Positions 17,568 to 26,206 of a DNA stretch of 64,000 nt are shown in pieces; positions within the stretch are counted from its first letter, which is position 1; every line of letters begins with the position of its first letter. The notes beneath the pieces are model-generated. The model was not told the origin of the DNA, made no database searches, and worked only from the letters and a program-made list of their open reading frames with translations. A program made the position numbers and the translations under genes. This stretch comes from Lachnoclostridium phytofermentans. GTDB taxonomy: Bacteria; Bacillota; Clostridia; Lachnospirales; Lachnospiraceae. The DNA lies in contig NZ_JPOF01000006.1 in NCBI RefSeq assembly GCF_000733755.1, positions 1 through 64,000 of the forward strand, given 5' to 3'.

Positions 17568-17912
17568 TTGGATTCTATCCTTAACTATGTAAATCAATTT
17601 GATGGAATAAAGAGAGAATGGATTTCTGATTTCACAGAATATATGAATTTAAATCATCCAGATATAACACCTGTTATATGGTTTCGAATGCCAACTTATC
17701 GAATTGGTACTTTGTTTTTTGCTTTTTCAGTTACAAAAAATCATTTTACTTTTCATACAAATGATGAGGAATGCATGGATATCTTAAAAAAATCGTTTCA
17801 AAAAGCGTCCTTTGGAAAGCGTTCTGTTCAAATAAAATATAAATACAAGTCAGATGCGTATATAATTTACAACATGATTGAGTATCTTGTGAATAAAATG
17901 AAAGCAGGGTAG
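17568..17912 (+). CDS. DUF1801 / YdhG-like protein
   Basis: 114 residues starting at TTG 17568, seven bases after GGGGAGGA; the nearby ATG at 17563 is in another frame. The pattern PVIWFRMPTYRIGTLFFAFSVTKNHFTFH with a later FGKRSVQIKYK is that of DUF1801, whose members include YdhG and Fra-like proteins with proposed iron-chaperone roles. No catalytic motif is visible. It starts 116 bp from the divergent thioesterase start. Confidence 0.75.
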   Translation: MDSILNYVNQFDGIKREWISDFTEYMNLNHPDITPVIWFRMPTYRIGTLFFAFSVTKNHFTFHTNDEECMDILKKSFQKASFGKRSVQIKYKYKSDAYIIYNMIEYLVNKMKAG

Positions 17913-18179
17913 TACAAAATGAGCTGTTATTCAAGATAATAAGTAATTATTTTAAATAATGATAGAAATATCCATAAGATATATGAAATTTTAATAAAAA
18001 CTAAAACGATGTATTTTAATTTCTCTACTTTTTTTCTTTACAATTTGTGTTATAATAAGACATTAAGTGATAATTTTTTCTTCCTCAACATAATCTGATA
18101 TTAGAGACCATTATGTTGAAAAGGACAAGAATATCTATCTTAGAAATAACAAACACAGATTATGTTTCTGGAGTGAAAT

Positions 18180-19436
18180 ATGAATGTAATAAGTAGTGAA
18201 AATGTGAATGAAATTATTAATAGAACATTAAGTATAATAAATCCTAAAATCATCAATCATGGTGAGATAACCGGGTATATCGTATATAAAATGTTGGAAT
18301 GTGAACACTTATATTCTGATCACGATTTAGTTGATTACACCATGCTAAGTATCTTGCATGATATTGGTTTATATAAGCAACCAAACGTAAAAAATGTCGT
18401 GGATTTTGAGTCAAAAGATGTTTGGTCACATTCTATTTATGGTTTTTTATTTTTAAAATATTTTACCCCGATGAAAGATAAAGCTGAGATTATCTTATAT
18501 CATCATATTGAATATAATCGCTATCACTTGATATCAAGCAAATATTTACATATCATAGAGTGTTTAAATTTGGCAGATCATATGGATACTTATATGCACT
18601 TATGTCCAGATGATATGGAGAAAGACTTCTTTGTAAAATATCGAGATATCAAGTTTTCAGGGAAAGCACTTGATTTATTTTTCCGAGCGGAAGCAAAGTA
18701 TAAGATTACGGAAAAGCTCGCGAATGGTACTTATAAGAAAGAGTTAGCAGAGTTTCTATCAAAAAAAGTATTTTCTGATAAATACAAAAAAGGTTTTTTA
18801 GAAATGCTGGTATATACCATTGATTTTCGTAGCGAACATACAGTAATTCATACCATGGCGACTGTTAATTTTGCAAGGCAACTAGGAAGACTAATGAGAT
18901 TAAGTGGTGTAGAACTTCATAATTTATATTATGGGGCATTACTTCATGATCTGGGTAAATTAGCCATTCCGTTAGAAATCTTAGAATCACCTGGGCGATT
19001 GTCGGAAGAAGAGATGAAGATCATGAAAGCTCATGTCCGTATAACAGAGATGATACTTAGCGGTGTAGTAGACCAAGATGTTTTAGAGATTGCAGTACGT
19101 CATCATGAAAAGCTAGATGGTTCGGGGTATCATAAAGGACTTACAAAAAAAGATTTAACACTACCTCAGCAAATAGTGGCAGTTGCCGATATTTTAAGTG
19201 CTCTCTATGGAAAACGAAGTTATAAAGATGCGTTTGAGAGTGATAAGATTAAAGAAATTCTTTGGAAAGATGCAGAAAATAATAAGATTAGTAAACCGAT
19301 TGTGGAGTGTCTATTAAGAAATTATAATAGTATTATAGCGAAATTTGAAACAGAAAAACAGCAAACCATTGGACTGTATTTAAGCATTAAAGATCAATAT
19401 GAAGTTATCGCACAAAAGTTTACTACTTATCTATAA
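18180..19436 (+). CDS. Two-HD-domain protein; C-terminal HD-GYP-type phosphohydrolase
   Basis: 418 residues. The first half has an HD-type metal site: HGEITGYIVYKM, LHDIGLYK, HSIYGFLFLKY and YHHIEYNRYH. The second half repeats it as HTMATVNFARQLG, LHDLGKLAIP, HVRITE and the HD-GYP signature RHHEKLDGSGYHKG, in which the usual GYP is GYH. HD-GYP enzymes hydrolyse cyclic di-GMP to pGpG or GMP. No receiver, PAS or membrane segment is attached, so the N-terminal HD may be the sensor or a second catalytic unit. The 267-bp leader is AT-rich. Confidence 0.82.
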   Translation: MNVISSENVNEIINRTLSIINPKIINHGEITGYIVYKMLECEHLYSDHDLVDYTMLSILHDIGLYKQPNVKNVVDFESKDVWSHSIYGFLFLKYFTPMKDKAEIILYHHIEYNRYHLISSKYLHIIECLNLADHMDTYMHLCPDDMEKDFFVKYRDIKFSGKALDLFFRAEAKYKITEKLANGTYKKELAEFLSKKVFSDKYKKGFLEMLVYTIDFRSEHTVIHTMATVNFARQLGRLMRLSGVELHNLYYGALLHDLGKLAIPLEILESPGRLSEEEMKIMKAHVRITEMILSGVVDQDVLEIAVRHHEKLDGSGYHKGLTKKDLTLPQQIVAVADILSALYGKRSYKDAFESDKIKEILWKDAENNKISKPIVECLLRNYNSIIAKFETEKQQTIGLYLSIKDQYEVIAQKFTTYL

Positions 19437-19524
19437 TTTTCATGGATATGAACATGGACATGAATTATGTTTCTCTTGTTTCTGTTCACTGGCTTCATAT
19501 GCAAAATTATCAATATCACAAGCT

Positions 19525-19563
19525 AACGGCGGGGTTGAAATCAGAAGAAACTCTGCCGTTTTT
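19525..19563 (+). terminator. Terminator after the HD-GYP gene
   Basis: AACGGCGGGGTT and AACTCTGCCGTT pair over 12 positions with one mismatch, followed by TTTC. Confidence 0.75.
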
Positions 19564-19690
19564 CTATTGGTAGAGATAACGTTATTAACAATAGTTAGTA
19601 CAAAAAACACAATAAAACATAAAATGTATAGGAATATCAGACAAAATATGATAAATTAGTATCAAGTACTATAGGAAGGAAAGCAAAAGA

Positions 19691-20659
19691 ATGCAAACAA
19701 TAACGTGGGGAATGATTGGCTGTGGAGACGTTACAGAAGTAAAGAACGGTCCTGGTCTTTATTTAGCAGAAAACTCAAAATTAAAAGGATTAACGAATCG
19801 TACAAAATCAAAAGCCGTAGATTGGACAAATAGGCATCAACAAGGTATCGTATATGATAGCGTAGAAGAATTGTTAAAAGATGACGAGATAGATATTGTA
19901 TATATTGCAGTTACTCCTGACAAACATATGGAATATGCCATTCAGTGTGCGAAAGCAGGGAAGCATTGCTTGATTGAAAAACCATTAGCAATGACATATG
20001 AGGAAGGGTTAGCAATTAAGGAAGCATTTTTAGCTGCTGGAAAAAAGGCTTATGTAGCATTTTATCGTAGAAGTTTAAATCGCTTCCTTAAGATAAAAGA
20101 AATACTTAATAGTGGGAAAATAGGTCAGGTGTCTCAGTTTCATATCCATCGTTACGTAAATCCTATTGCAGACACAAGTGCATGGAGAGCAATACCTGAG
20201 ATATCTGGAGGAAATGTATTTACCGAAACCGACATCCATATCCTTGATTATATGGATGAATTGTTTGGTGAAGTAAAGCAGTTTCAGTTTATGAAAAACA
20301 GAATAGGTAATAATAGCAATGATTTTAATAGTTTAGTTATTAATTTCCAATATGAAAATAATATTTATGGTACCGGAAATTGGTGTTATAATGCTTTGAT
20401 CACACGTGATCAAGTTGATATTATTGGTGAGAGAGGGATGATATCTTTTGACTTTTTTCATAATGACGCTCCAATAATTCTTGAAGCAAAAGAAGGTAGA
20501 GAAGAGATAGTAACGAGGGACTCCATTCATGTTGGTTTAGCGATGGAACAGGCGATAGTCAATGAAATAAACGGAATAGGTAACTTCCCTGGTAATATCG
20601 ATGCAGCGTTAAGAACTCTAAAAATAACGGATAGTATTTATCAAAGTAAAAGCTGGTAG
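19691..20659 (+). CDS. Gfo/Idh/MocA-family NAD(P)-dependent oxidoreductase
   Basis: 322 residues. The N-terminal Rossmann domain has GMIGCGDVTEVKNGP and DIVYIAVTPDKHMEYA; the family signature EKPLAMTYEEG follows near residue 100. The second domain includes SAWRAIPEISGGNVFTETDIHILDY, where the His near 180 is a common catalytic residue. Members oxidise or reduce sugars, inositols and glycosidic anomers. RBS AGGAAAG precedes the ATG. No linked sugar operon helps to name the substrate. Confidence 0.88.
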   Translation: MQTITWGMIGCGDVTEVKNGPGLYLAENSKLKGLTNRTKSKAVDWTNRHQQGIVYDSVEELLKDDEIDIVYIAVTPDKHMEYAIQCAKAGKHCLIEKPLAMTYEEGLAIKEAFLAAGKKAYVAFYRRSLNRFLKIKEILNSGKIGQVSQFHIHRYVNPIADTSAWRAIPEISGGNVFTETDIHILDYMDELFGEVKQFQFMKNRIGNNSNDFNSLVINFQYENNIYGTGNWCYNALITRDQVDIIGERGMISFDFFHNDAPIILEAKEGREEIVTRDSIHVGLAMEQAIVNEINGIGNFPGNIDAALRTLKITDSIYQSKSW

Positions 20660-20778
20660 TATGGTAGTAGAAGTTTGTCCTATTAGTATATAGGAGAGAG
20701 TGACAAGGTTTATTGAATCGTAACCTATTAGATGATATTGGTAAACTAACAGAATGTAATTTTTAAGGAAGCAAAATA

Positions 20779-20829
20779 TAAGAGCATTGTTTACTACATC
20801 CGAAATGATATGTAGTAACAATGCTCTTA
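20779..20829. terminator. Bidirectional terminator
   Basis: Arms 20779-20799 and 20810-20829 pair over about 20 bp (AGAGCATTGTT with AACAATGCTCT, plus ACTACAT with ATGTAGT). It lies between the oxidoreductase and the end of the minus-strand ABC operon. Confidence 0.8.
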
Positions 20830-20854
20830 TTCGTCATGAAGTCATATCTAGTTA

Positions 20855-22930
20855 CTAACGTAACTTATCATATAATTGTTCTGCTAAATCAGTATATTCT
20901 GGTGGAATTACGTAAGACCATTTTCCAACTATAATACGATAGCAAGGAGTTGTTGTTATATATTGATATTGAGCATGATCTAATAAGGTTATAATTTCTT
21001 CCCTAAATTGTTCAATTTGCTCCGAATTAACATACATTGGCGATGTCGCAGCGTAAGAATAGTAGCCATAATAATACAAAGGCTTACTATTTGTATTTTC
21101 GATAGGGGCTAAGATACCAAAGTTATTAGCTACAGAATTATTGTAAATTGTTTTTGTAGAGAATGTATCCAAATTTACATAATTATCAGCTAAGAAAGCT
21201 AGTGTTTCAGTATAACTTTCTAGTATAGGAATCTCGCCAATCTTAAATCTAGTAGGTTTTGATGGTGTTAAATATTCCTCCATGGTTAACTTCTTCATAT
21301 CCCTAGCAAGACAATGATATAATTCCTGAATCTTTTCTTTACGCATAGGATAACTTATGCTGGAGTAATCATATACATCCGAGACTATTATTGATCCTGG
21401 ATTGGAATTTTGTTTTACTATTTGGTCAATATATTCATCACTGAGATCGATAGACGCCAGTAACATTCTTTGATCAAAACTTACGCTGTAAAATCTTGTG
21501 TAATCGATTCCATTCTTTACATCAAACGATATCTCAATATCATAGGTTGGAAGATAAACATAATAATACTCCTCTGGAATTGCTTCTGTGGTTTGAGAAT
21601 CAGGATAGTTACTATACTTAGTTGCTTCAACAGGAACTCTTACCATATTTGGATTCTCGCTTGAAATTTTGCTTACTATATAATCATCGATTACTCTTTG
21701 ATGAAATGCTAGGACTGCCCTTATATTCTCTGGATCTTTCAGTATAATAGAATTATCATAAGCTGTAGTATCTGGATCAAGAACGCCATTGTAACGAATG
21801 GAGACAGATTTTATATTTGAGATATCTGTGGTTCTATAAACAACGCCAAAACCTTCCGTAGTATCGATAAGAAATATACTACAACCAGTGATTGCTGATA
21901 TTATTGCAAATCGAAGAATGGATCGATAGAATTTTTGAAAACCTCTATTTGTGATTACTTCAAATGTCAAGAATATAAACGCCAATAAAGATACGCTTGT
22001 GATAAAGTTTATATCCAGCTGGTAGAAGAAAGCAGCCAATAAAAATGTTAGTGAAGCCATGATAAAGTAATAGAAGATGCGGTTAACAAATCCAGTGCCT
22101 ACACTTTCTGCTTTTCTTCTTATAAAATTTCGATAGGAAATAAAAAGTATCCCTAATGTCATCAGTAATGCAAGGAATAGAGTCCATAATCCAGTTCCAC
22201 TATAAAGAAATCGATTTAGATTGTTAAACCAATAGAGGAGGATACCTCCCGGACTAGTGAAATATAGTAATTGTTGAAACAACGTTCGAAAACTGATTCC
22301 AAACAAGCGATTTAAAAGGAGGTAACCTACAGAGTAGATTACGCCAGGTATTAATAAATTAATATAAAGACTGGCAGTTATCGCTTCAAAAGTGTTACCA
22401 ACACAACTTAATACAAATACTGTAAGAGTGTATAGGAACATTAAGCCTACGATGATAAAGAGATAAGTAAAAAATACCAAGCGTAACATTCTAAGGAAGG
22501 AGTCATCCATTGTTACATCATATTCTAGTATAGAATTAATAAATCTTGTTGTTCGCAATAAAAGTAACAGCATGCTGAGTAGGAACTGTCCTATAATCGG
22601 TACGAGATAGAGGATTAAACCACTCAGATAATCACTCATAAATAACTGTTTTCTTGTAAGTGGTAGTTTTAAAACATCGTCTATTTTTGTTTTTTGATAA
22701 AGGTAATCAAAAAAGCTTAATGGTATTACGAAAGCTGAGGCACCAATCACTAAGGATGCTAAGATAGTAATCCATATCGAACTTTGAGAGTCAAAATAGT
22801 AATGATTTAAAATATACAATGGACCGGTTAGGAGGTTAGTAATAATTAGTATGGTCCAAAACCGCTTATTTTTTAACTTTTCTTTTAAACTGATGCCAAA
22901 AAAGCTAGTGCTCGATGCCGTTTGCGTCAT
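20855..22930 (-). CDS. ABC transporter permease (ABC-2-like), large
   Basis: 691 residues from the ATG at 22930, chosen because TGGAGG stands nine bases before it inside the end of the ATPase gene; the longer frame starts at 22951. The N-terminal ~350 residues hold about nine to ten hydrophobic segments (for example FWTILIITNLLTGPLYIL, WITILASLVIGASAFVIPL). The C-terminal ~330 residues are mostly polar and should lie on one side of the membrane. It overlaps the ATPase by 26 bp, implying translational coupling. The arrangement GntR-ATPase-permease resembles B. subtilis ytrABC, linked to cell-envelope stress; the transported substrate is unknown. Confidence 0.85.
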   Translation of the reverse strand: MTQTASSTSFFGISLKEKLKNKRFWTILIITNLLTGPLYILNHYYFDSQSSIWITILASLVIGASAFVIPLSFFDYLYQKTKIDDVLKLPLTRKQLFMSDYLSGLILYLVPIIGQFLLSMLLLLLRTTRFINSILEYDVTMDDSFLRMLRLVFFTYLFIIVGLMFLYTLTVFVLSCVGNTFEAITASLYINLLIPGVIYSVGYLLLNRLFGISFRTLFQQLLYFTSPGGILLYWFNNLNRFLYSGTGLWTLFLALLMTLGILFISYRNFIRRKAESVGTGFVNRIFYYFIMASLTFLLAAFFYQLDINFITSVSLLAFIFLTFEVITNRGFQKFYRSILRFAIISAITGCSIFLIDTTEGFGVVYRTTDISNIKSVSIRYNGVLDPDTTAYDNSIILKDPENIRAVLAFHQRVIDDYIVSKISSENPNMVRVPVEATKYSNYPDSQTTEAIPEEYYYVYLPTYDIEISFDVKNGIDYTRFYSVSFDQRMLLASIDLSDEYIDQIVKQNSNPGSIIVSDVYDYSSISYPMRKEKIQELYHCLARDMKKLTMEEYLTPSKPTRFKIGEIPILESYTETLAFLADNYVNLDTFSTKTIYNNSVANNFGILAPIENTNSKPLYYYGYYSYAATSPMYVNSEQIEQFREEIITLLDHAQYQYITTTPCYRIIVGKWSYVIPPEYTDLAEQLYDKLR

Positions 22931-23804
22931 ATCCGTTTGCCTCCATTTCATAGATAAATATTTCCTCTAGGGTAAGAGGGATTTCTTCTAGCAGAATTGG
23001 ATGAAAGTGAGATAAGTATGTCTTGATTTCTTCTATGTCACCACGTACCCCCATGGTTATCACACTTCCAAGCTTCTCACTCTGAACGATAGACAGCCCA
23101 TCAAAATCTTCCGCAGAGTAATCTCTGGAAAATGCTGCTTGAATCTTATGAAATCCTTCATATACACTTTGCAAATCTTTACAGAATAGTAGTCTACCTT
23201 CATGAAGGAGCGCCACATGGTCACAGATATCATTTACCTCTTTAAGGTTATGGGAGGAGAGGATTAATGTAAGCTTACGATCGAGCATCTCATCGACTAG
23301 AATACGCTTTACAATAATTCTCATTGCTGGGTCTAATCCATCAAAAGCTTCATCAAGTAGTAGATATTTCGTGCCACAAGAAAGACCGATAATGAAAACA
23401 GCTTGACGTTTCATACCTTTTGAGAAAGTAGACATCTTTTTATCACTTGGTAATTTAGTTACCTCCATCAATCGCTCAAATACTTCTTCCTTAAAGTTTC
23501 TATAATAGTTTTTATAATGATCTTTTAGTTCAATTACTGTCATGTTTTGATATTGAACGGTTTCATCATTGATAAAGAACATATCGGATTTCACTTGTAT
23601 ATTATCATAGACAGAAGCTTCATCGATTAGGACTTCTCCGTCGTCAGCCTTATAGATACCGCAAAGTAAACGAAGTAGCGTGGACTTACCAGCACCATTG
23701 GATCCTAATAGTCCAAATGCAGTACCTTCTTCAATTGTTAAACTAATCTGATCAAGCGATAAATCTTTCCCAAAGCGTTTTGTAACATTTTTAAATTCGA
23801 TCAT
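22905..23804 (-). CDS. ABC transporter ATP-binding protein
   Basis: 299 residues. Walker A is GLLGSNGAGKST at 32-43, the signature is a degenerate STFSKGMKRQ instead of LSGGQ, Walker B is YLLLDEAFDGLD, and the switch His is in ILSSHNLKEV. The FSKGMKR form is typical of export ATPases in the YtrB/CcmA group. It overlaps the regulator upstream by 14 bp and the permease downstream by 26 bp, so the three genes form one operon. Confidence 0.93.
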   Translation of the reverse strand: MIEFKNVTKRFGKDLSLDQISLTIEEGTAFGLLGSNGAGKSTLLRLLCGIYKADDGEVLIDEASVYDNIQVKSDMFFINDETVQYQNMTVIELKDHYKNYYRNFKEEVFERLMEVTKLPSDKKMSTFSKGMKRQAVFIIGLSCGTKYLLLDEAFDGLDPAMRIIVKRILVDEMLDRKLTLILSSHNLKEVNDICDHVALLHEGRLLFCKDLQSVYEGFHKIQAAFSRDYSAEDFDGLSIVQSEKLGSVITMGVRGDIEEIKTYLSHFHPILLEEIPLTLEEIFIYEMEANGYDANGIEH

Positions 23805-24153
23805 CTGCTATCACCTCAATTCTATTTACTAGCTCTTCTTTTTGAAAGCCTTGGGAGAGTGCATCAAACACCGCTTCATCAAAGCTCTTCATTGCTTTTT
23901 CTTTAAGTAAATTCTCTTTTAATGGTGCAATAAAATTTCCACGTCCGGCAACAGAATAGATAACACCATTATGTTCTAGTTCTTGATAAGCTTTTTGTAC
24001 CGTATTAGGATTGATACCAAGATCTTTTGCTAGAGATCTTACGCTAGGTAATTGGTCGTTTTCATGTAAAACGTCTTTCATCATAAGTTCCATGATTTTT
24101 CTTGAAAGTTGTTCATAAATCGGAACTTTAGAGGTAAGATTTACTTGAAACAT
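23791..24153 (-). CDS. GntR-family regulator, YtrA subfamily
   Basis: 120 residues from the ATG at 24153, seven bases after AAAGGAG; an in-frame ATG at 24171 would place that RBS inside the coding region. The winged helix-turn-helix is at 10-75: IYEQLSRKIMELM, LPSVRSLAKDLGINPNTVQKAYQELEHNGVIYSVAGRGNF. Only a short ~45-residue helical tail follows, as in YtrA dimers, without a large effector domain. It is the first gene of the ABC operon and very probably represses it; a candidate operator lies at 24392-24422. Confidence 0.92.
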   Translation of the reverse strand: MFQVNLTSKVPIYEQLSRKIMELMMKDVLHENDQLPSVRSLAKDLGINPNTVQKAYQELEHNGVIYSVAGRGNFIAPLKENLLKEKAMKSFDEAVFDALSQGFQKEELVNRIEVIADDRI

Positions 24154-24391
24154 ACTTAAACTCCTTTCCATATTTTAATTGTTTTCCATAGGTAACATGC
24201 GAAATAAAGTATTTCATATTTTTTGTAATTCTCTTAGATGAAACAAGCAGTGAAATGAGAATCTTTGATTTTTACGAAAAAGCATTTATCTATGTAGTTA
24301 AGTATGTAACACTTGCTCACTGTAGTTCTGTTAGAGAGCATTAGTGTCCTATGTATACCAAGATGGAATTGACTAAAGCAAGCATATCATA

Positions 24392-24422
24392 TTAACTGTA
24401 CTAATACAAGTGGTACAGTTAA
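24392..24422. promoter_or_regulatory. Candidate operator of the GntR/ABC operon
   Basis: TTAACTGTAC (24392-24401) and GTACAGTTAA (24413-24422) are perfect 10-bp arms separated by 11 bp. YtrA-type regulators bind spaced palindromes containing GTAC-like half-sites. It is about 240 bp upstream of the regulator start on the minus strand. Confidence 0.45.
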
Positions 24423-24503
24423 AAATTAATATTTTTTAAAACAATGGTAACAATTCTAGTATTTGTAAACGATTGATTACAAAAAGAAGTATTGTTGTAA
24501 ATT

Positions 24504-24599
24504 ATGAACAATTCGTAATGGAAAAATAATTTTGTAGTGGAATATAAATTAATGAACAATTCGTAATGGAGTGTAAATTTATGAGTTTTTCGAAATGAA
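24504..24599. repeat. Short direct repeats in the gntR-rpsT gap
   Basis: ATGAACAATTCGTAATGGA occurs exactly at 24504-24522 and 24552-24570, with a degraded third copy at 24581-24599. Just downstream a locally GC-rich patch (about 24655-24695) contains CCGAA/TTCGG and ACCC/GGGT stems. I recognise no gene in the 626-bp gap. Confidence 0.5.
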
Positions 24600-24734
24600 A
24601 TGTAAAGAATGGAGTGTTAAGGACAAGATGCTGCTTAAAAATCATTCGAGTACTTTGCCGCGCCGAACCCATAGGGTGAGTGCGCATCCTTCGGGGAGTT
24701 TTAATAGGAAGTTGCGATGTGATTTCCTATATAT

Positions 24735-24760
24735 TAAAAAGAGAGTGCAGAAGCACTCCC
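24735..24760 (-). terminator. Terminator of rpsT
   Basis: On the minus strand GGGAGTGC, a TTCT loop and GCACTCTC are followed by TTTTTAAT. Confidence 0.85.
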
Positions 24761-24779
24761 ATATTATATACTATATAAA

Positions 24780-25043
24780 TTAAGCAATAGAATTAACAGC
24801 CTTTGCTAATCTACCAACTTTTCTAGCAGCAGTCTTCTTGTGGTAAACACCCTTAGAAGCAGCTTTGTCGATAGCAACTACAGCATCCTTTAAGCTCTTA
24901 GTAGCAAGATCTTTATCGCTGGCAGCCACAGCAACTTCAACCTTCTTTACTAAAGTCTTAACCTTAGACTTGATTGCCTTATTTCTTAATGTTTTTGTTT
25001 CAATAACTTTAATTCTCTTCTTAGCAGACTTAATGTTAGCCAA
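24780..25043 (-). CDS. rpsT: Ribosomal protein S20
   Basis: 87 residues beginning (M)ANIKSAKKRIKV. The start is TTG at 25043, eight bases after GGAGG; the frame extends further upstream to 25109 but those codons lack support and are not part of S20. It is highly basic and rich in Lys and Ala, forming the three-helix bundle that binds 16S rRNA early in 30S assembly. It is divergent from gpr, the usual Firmicutes arrangement. In E. coli S20 controls its own translation partly through a poor start codon; the TTG here would permit something similar, but that is inference. Confidence 0.97.
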   Translation of the reverse strand: MANIKSAKKRIKVIETKTLRNKAIKSKVKTLVKKVEVAVAASDKDLATKSLKDAVVAIDKAASKGVYHKKTAARKVGRLAKAVNSIA

Positions 25044-25137
25044 TCTGTACACCTCCAAATAACGTTCTTTTATAATATGCGCATGAAAGTTCGCTATAGA
25101 TCCGGACACGGACGCTCTGTAGTGAACATACTGTTAT

Positions 25138-25166
25138 ATCATAGTATAAAACATTTCATCTGTCAA
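25138..25166 (-). promoter_or_regulatory. SigA promoter of rpsT
   Basis: On the minus strand TTGACA (25166-25161), a 17-bp spacer, TATGAT (25143-25138). The resulting leader is about 90 nt. Confidence 0.8.
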
Positions 25167-25276
25167 TACATATTTTATCCTAAAATGTAAAAGAATAAAA
25201 CAGGATGACCCGTAAACTATGCGAAAACACGGTCATGAATCAGAAAGAAACAGCATAGGATAGAAGGAGAATAGGA

Positions 25277-26200
25277 ATGAAGAAAGGTTATGAAGATATT
25301 CGGACAGACTTAGCGTTAGAGGTCAGGGAAAGTTTTGAAGACGACGATGTCGAAATAAAAGGTGTCGTTTTAGAAGAAGATTATTTAAAAGAAAAAGACA
25401 TGAAAATAACTACGGTTATCATCAAAGATGAACAAGGTGCTAAGGCAATGAGAAAGCCGATGGGAACCTATATTACCATAGAGGCACAAAAACTTTCAGA
25501 AAAAGACGATGAATATCATAGTTCCATCAGTGAAGAAATCGGAAAATACATTAAAAAGCTAATCGGTGAAGATAGAGAAAAGGGCGTAATGGTGGTGGGC
25601 TTAGGAAATCGAGAAGTTACTCCGGATGCGCTAGGTCCATGGGTTGTTGATAATTTATTTGTTACCAGACATCTGATAAAAGAATATGGGGAAGATTTTC
25701 AAAAGAGAAATAAATTGACTTGTGTCAGTGCATTAGCTCCAGGCGTAATGGCTCAAACGGGGATGGAAGCGGTGGAAATCATTCGTGGTATCATGAAAGA
25801 GACCAAGCCTTCTGTTGTCCTAGCTATCGATGCATTGGCATCTCGTAGTGTTCATCGAGTAAATACCACAATTCAGATTAGTGACACCGGTATCAGTCCA
25901 GGAGCTGGAATAGGGAATAATAGGGCGGCGTTAAATGAAGATAGTCTTGGAGTGAAAGTAGTTGCTCTAGGGGTACCTACCGTGGTGGACGCTGCTACGA
26001 TAATCAGAGATTCTATGGAAAATATGTTAAATAGTCAAGGGTTTTCTCAGAATGAAGTTCAAAGCTTCTTCTCAGAAGTAACCAATCAGGAATCTTTTCA
26101 TAATATGTTTGTAACACCAAAAAATATTGACGAATCCATGAAATGCATCAGCTTTACGATATCTGAGGCAATCAATTCGTGTTTTTGCGGAAGGAGCTAA
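25277..26200 (+). CDS. gpr: Germination protease GPR
   Basis: 307 residues. GPR is the spore-core aspartic protease that degrades small acid-soluble proteins at germination. The RTDLALE motif near residue 9 is at the processing region, which resembles the SASP cleavage site. The core includes VMVVGLGNREVTPDALGPWVVD and SALAPGVMAQTGMEA. The active-site aspartates lie in the N-terminal half of the core. Somewhat shorter than the Bacillus enzyme. AAGGAG is the RBS. It is six bases from spoIIP and forms one unit with it. Confidence 0.96.
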   Translation: MKKGYEDIRTDLALEVRESFEDDDVEIKGVVLEEDYLKEKDMKITTVIIKDEQGAKAMRKPMGTYITIEAQKLSEKDDEYHSSISEEIGKYIKKLIGEDREKGVMVVGLGNREVTPDALGPWVVDNLFVTRHLIKEYGEDFQKRNKLTCVSALAPGVMAQTGMEAVEIIRGIMKETKPSVVLAIDALASRSVHRVNTTIQISDTGISPGAGIGNNRAALNEDSLGVKVVALGVPTVVDAATIIRDSMENMLNSQGFSQNEVQSFFSEVTNQESFHNMFVTPKNIDESMKCISFTISEAINSCFCGRS

Positions 26201-26206
26201 GTAAGC

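Noticed and set aside
19399-19659. Frame of 86 codons overlapping the end of the HD-GYP gene
   Set aside because: It crosses the terminator at 19525-19563 and has no RBS.
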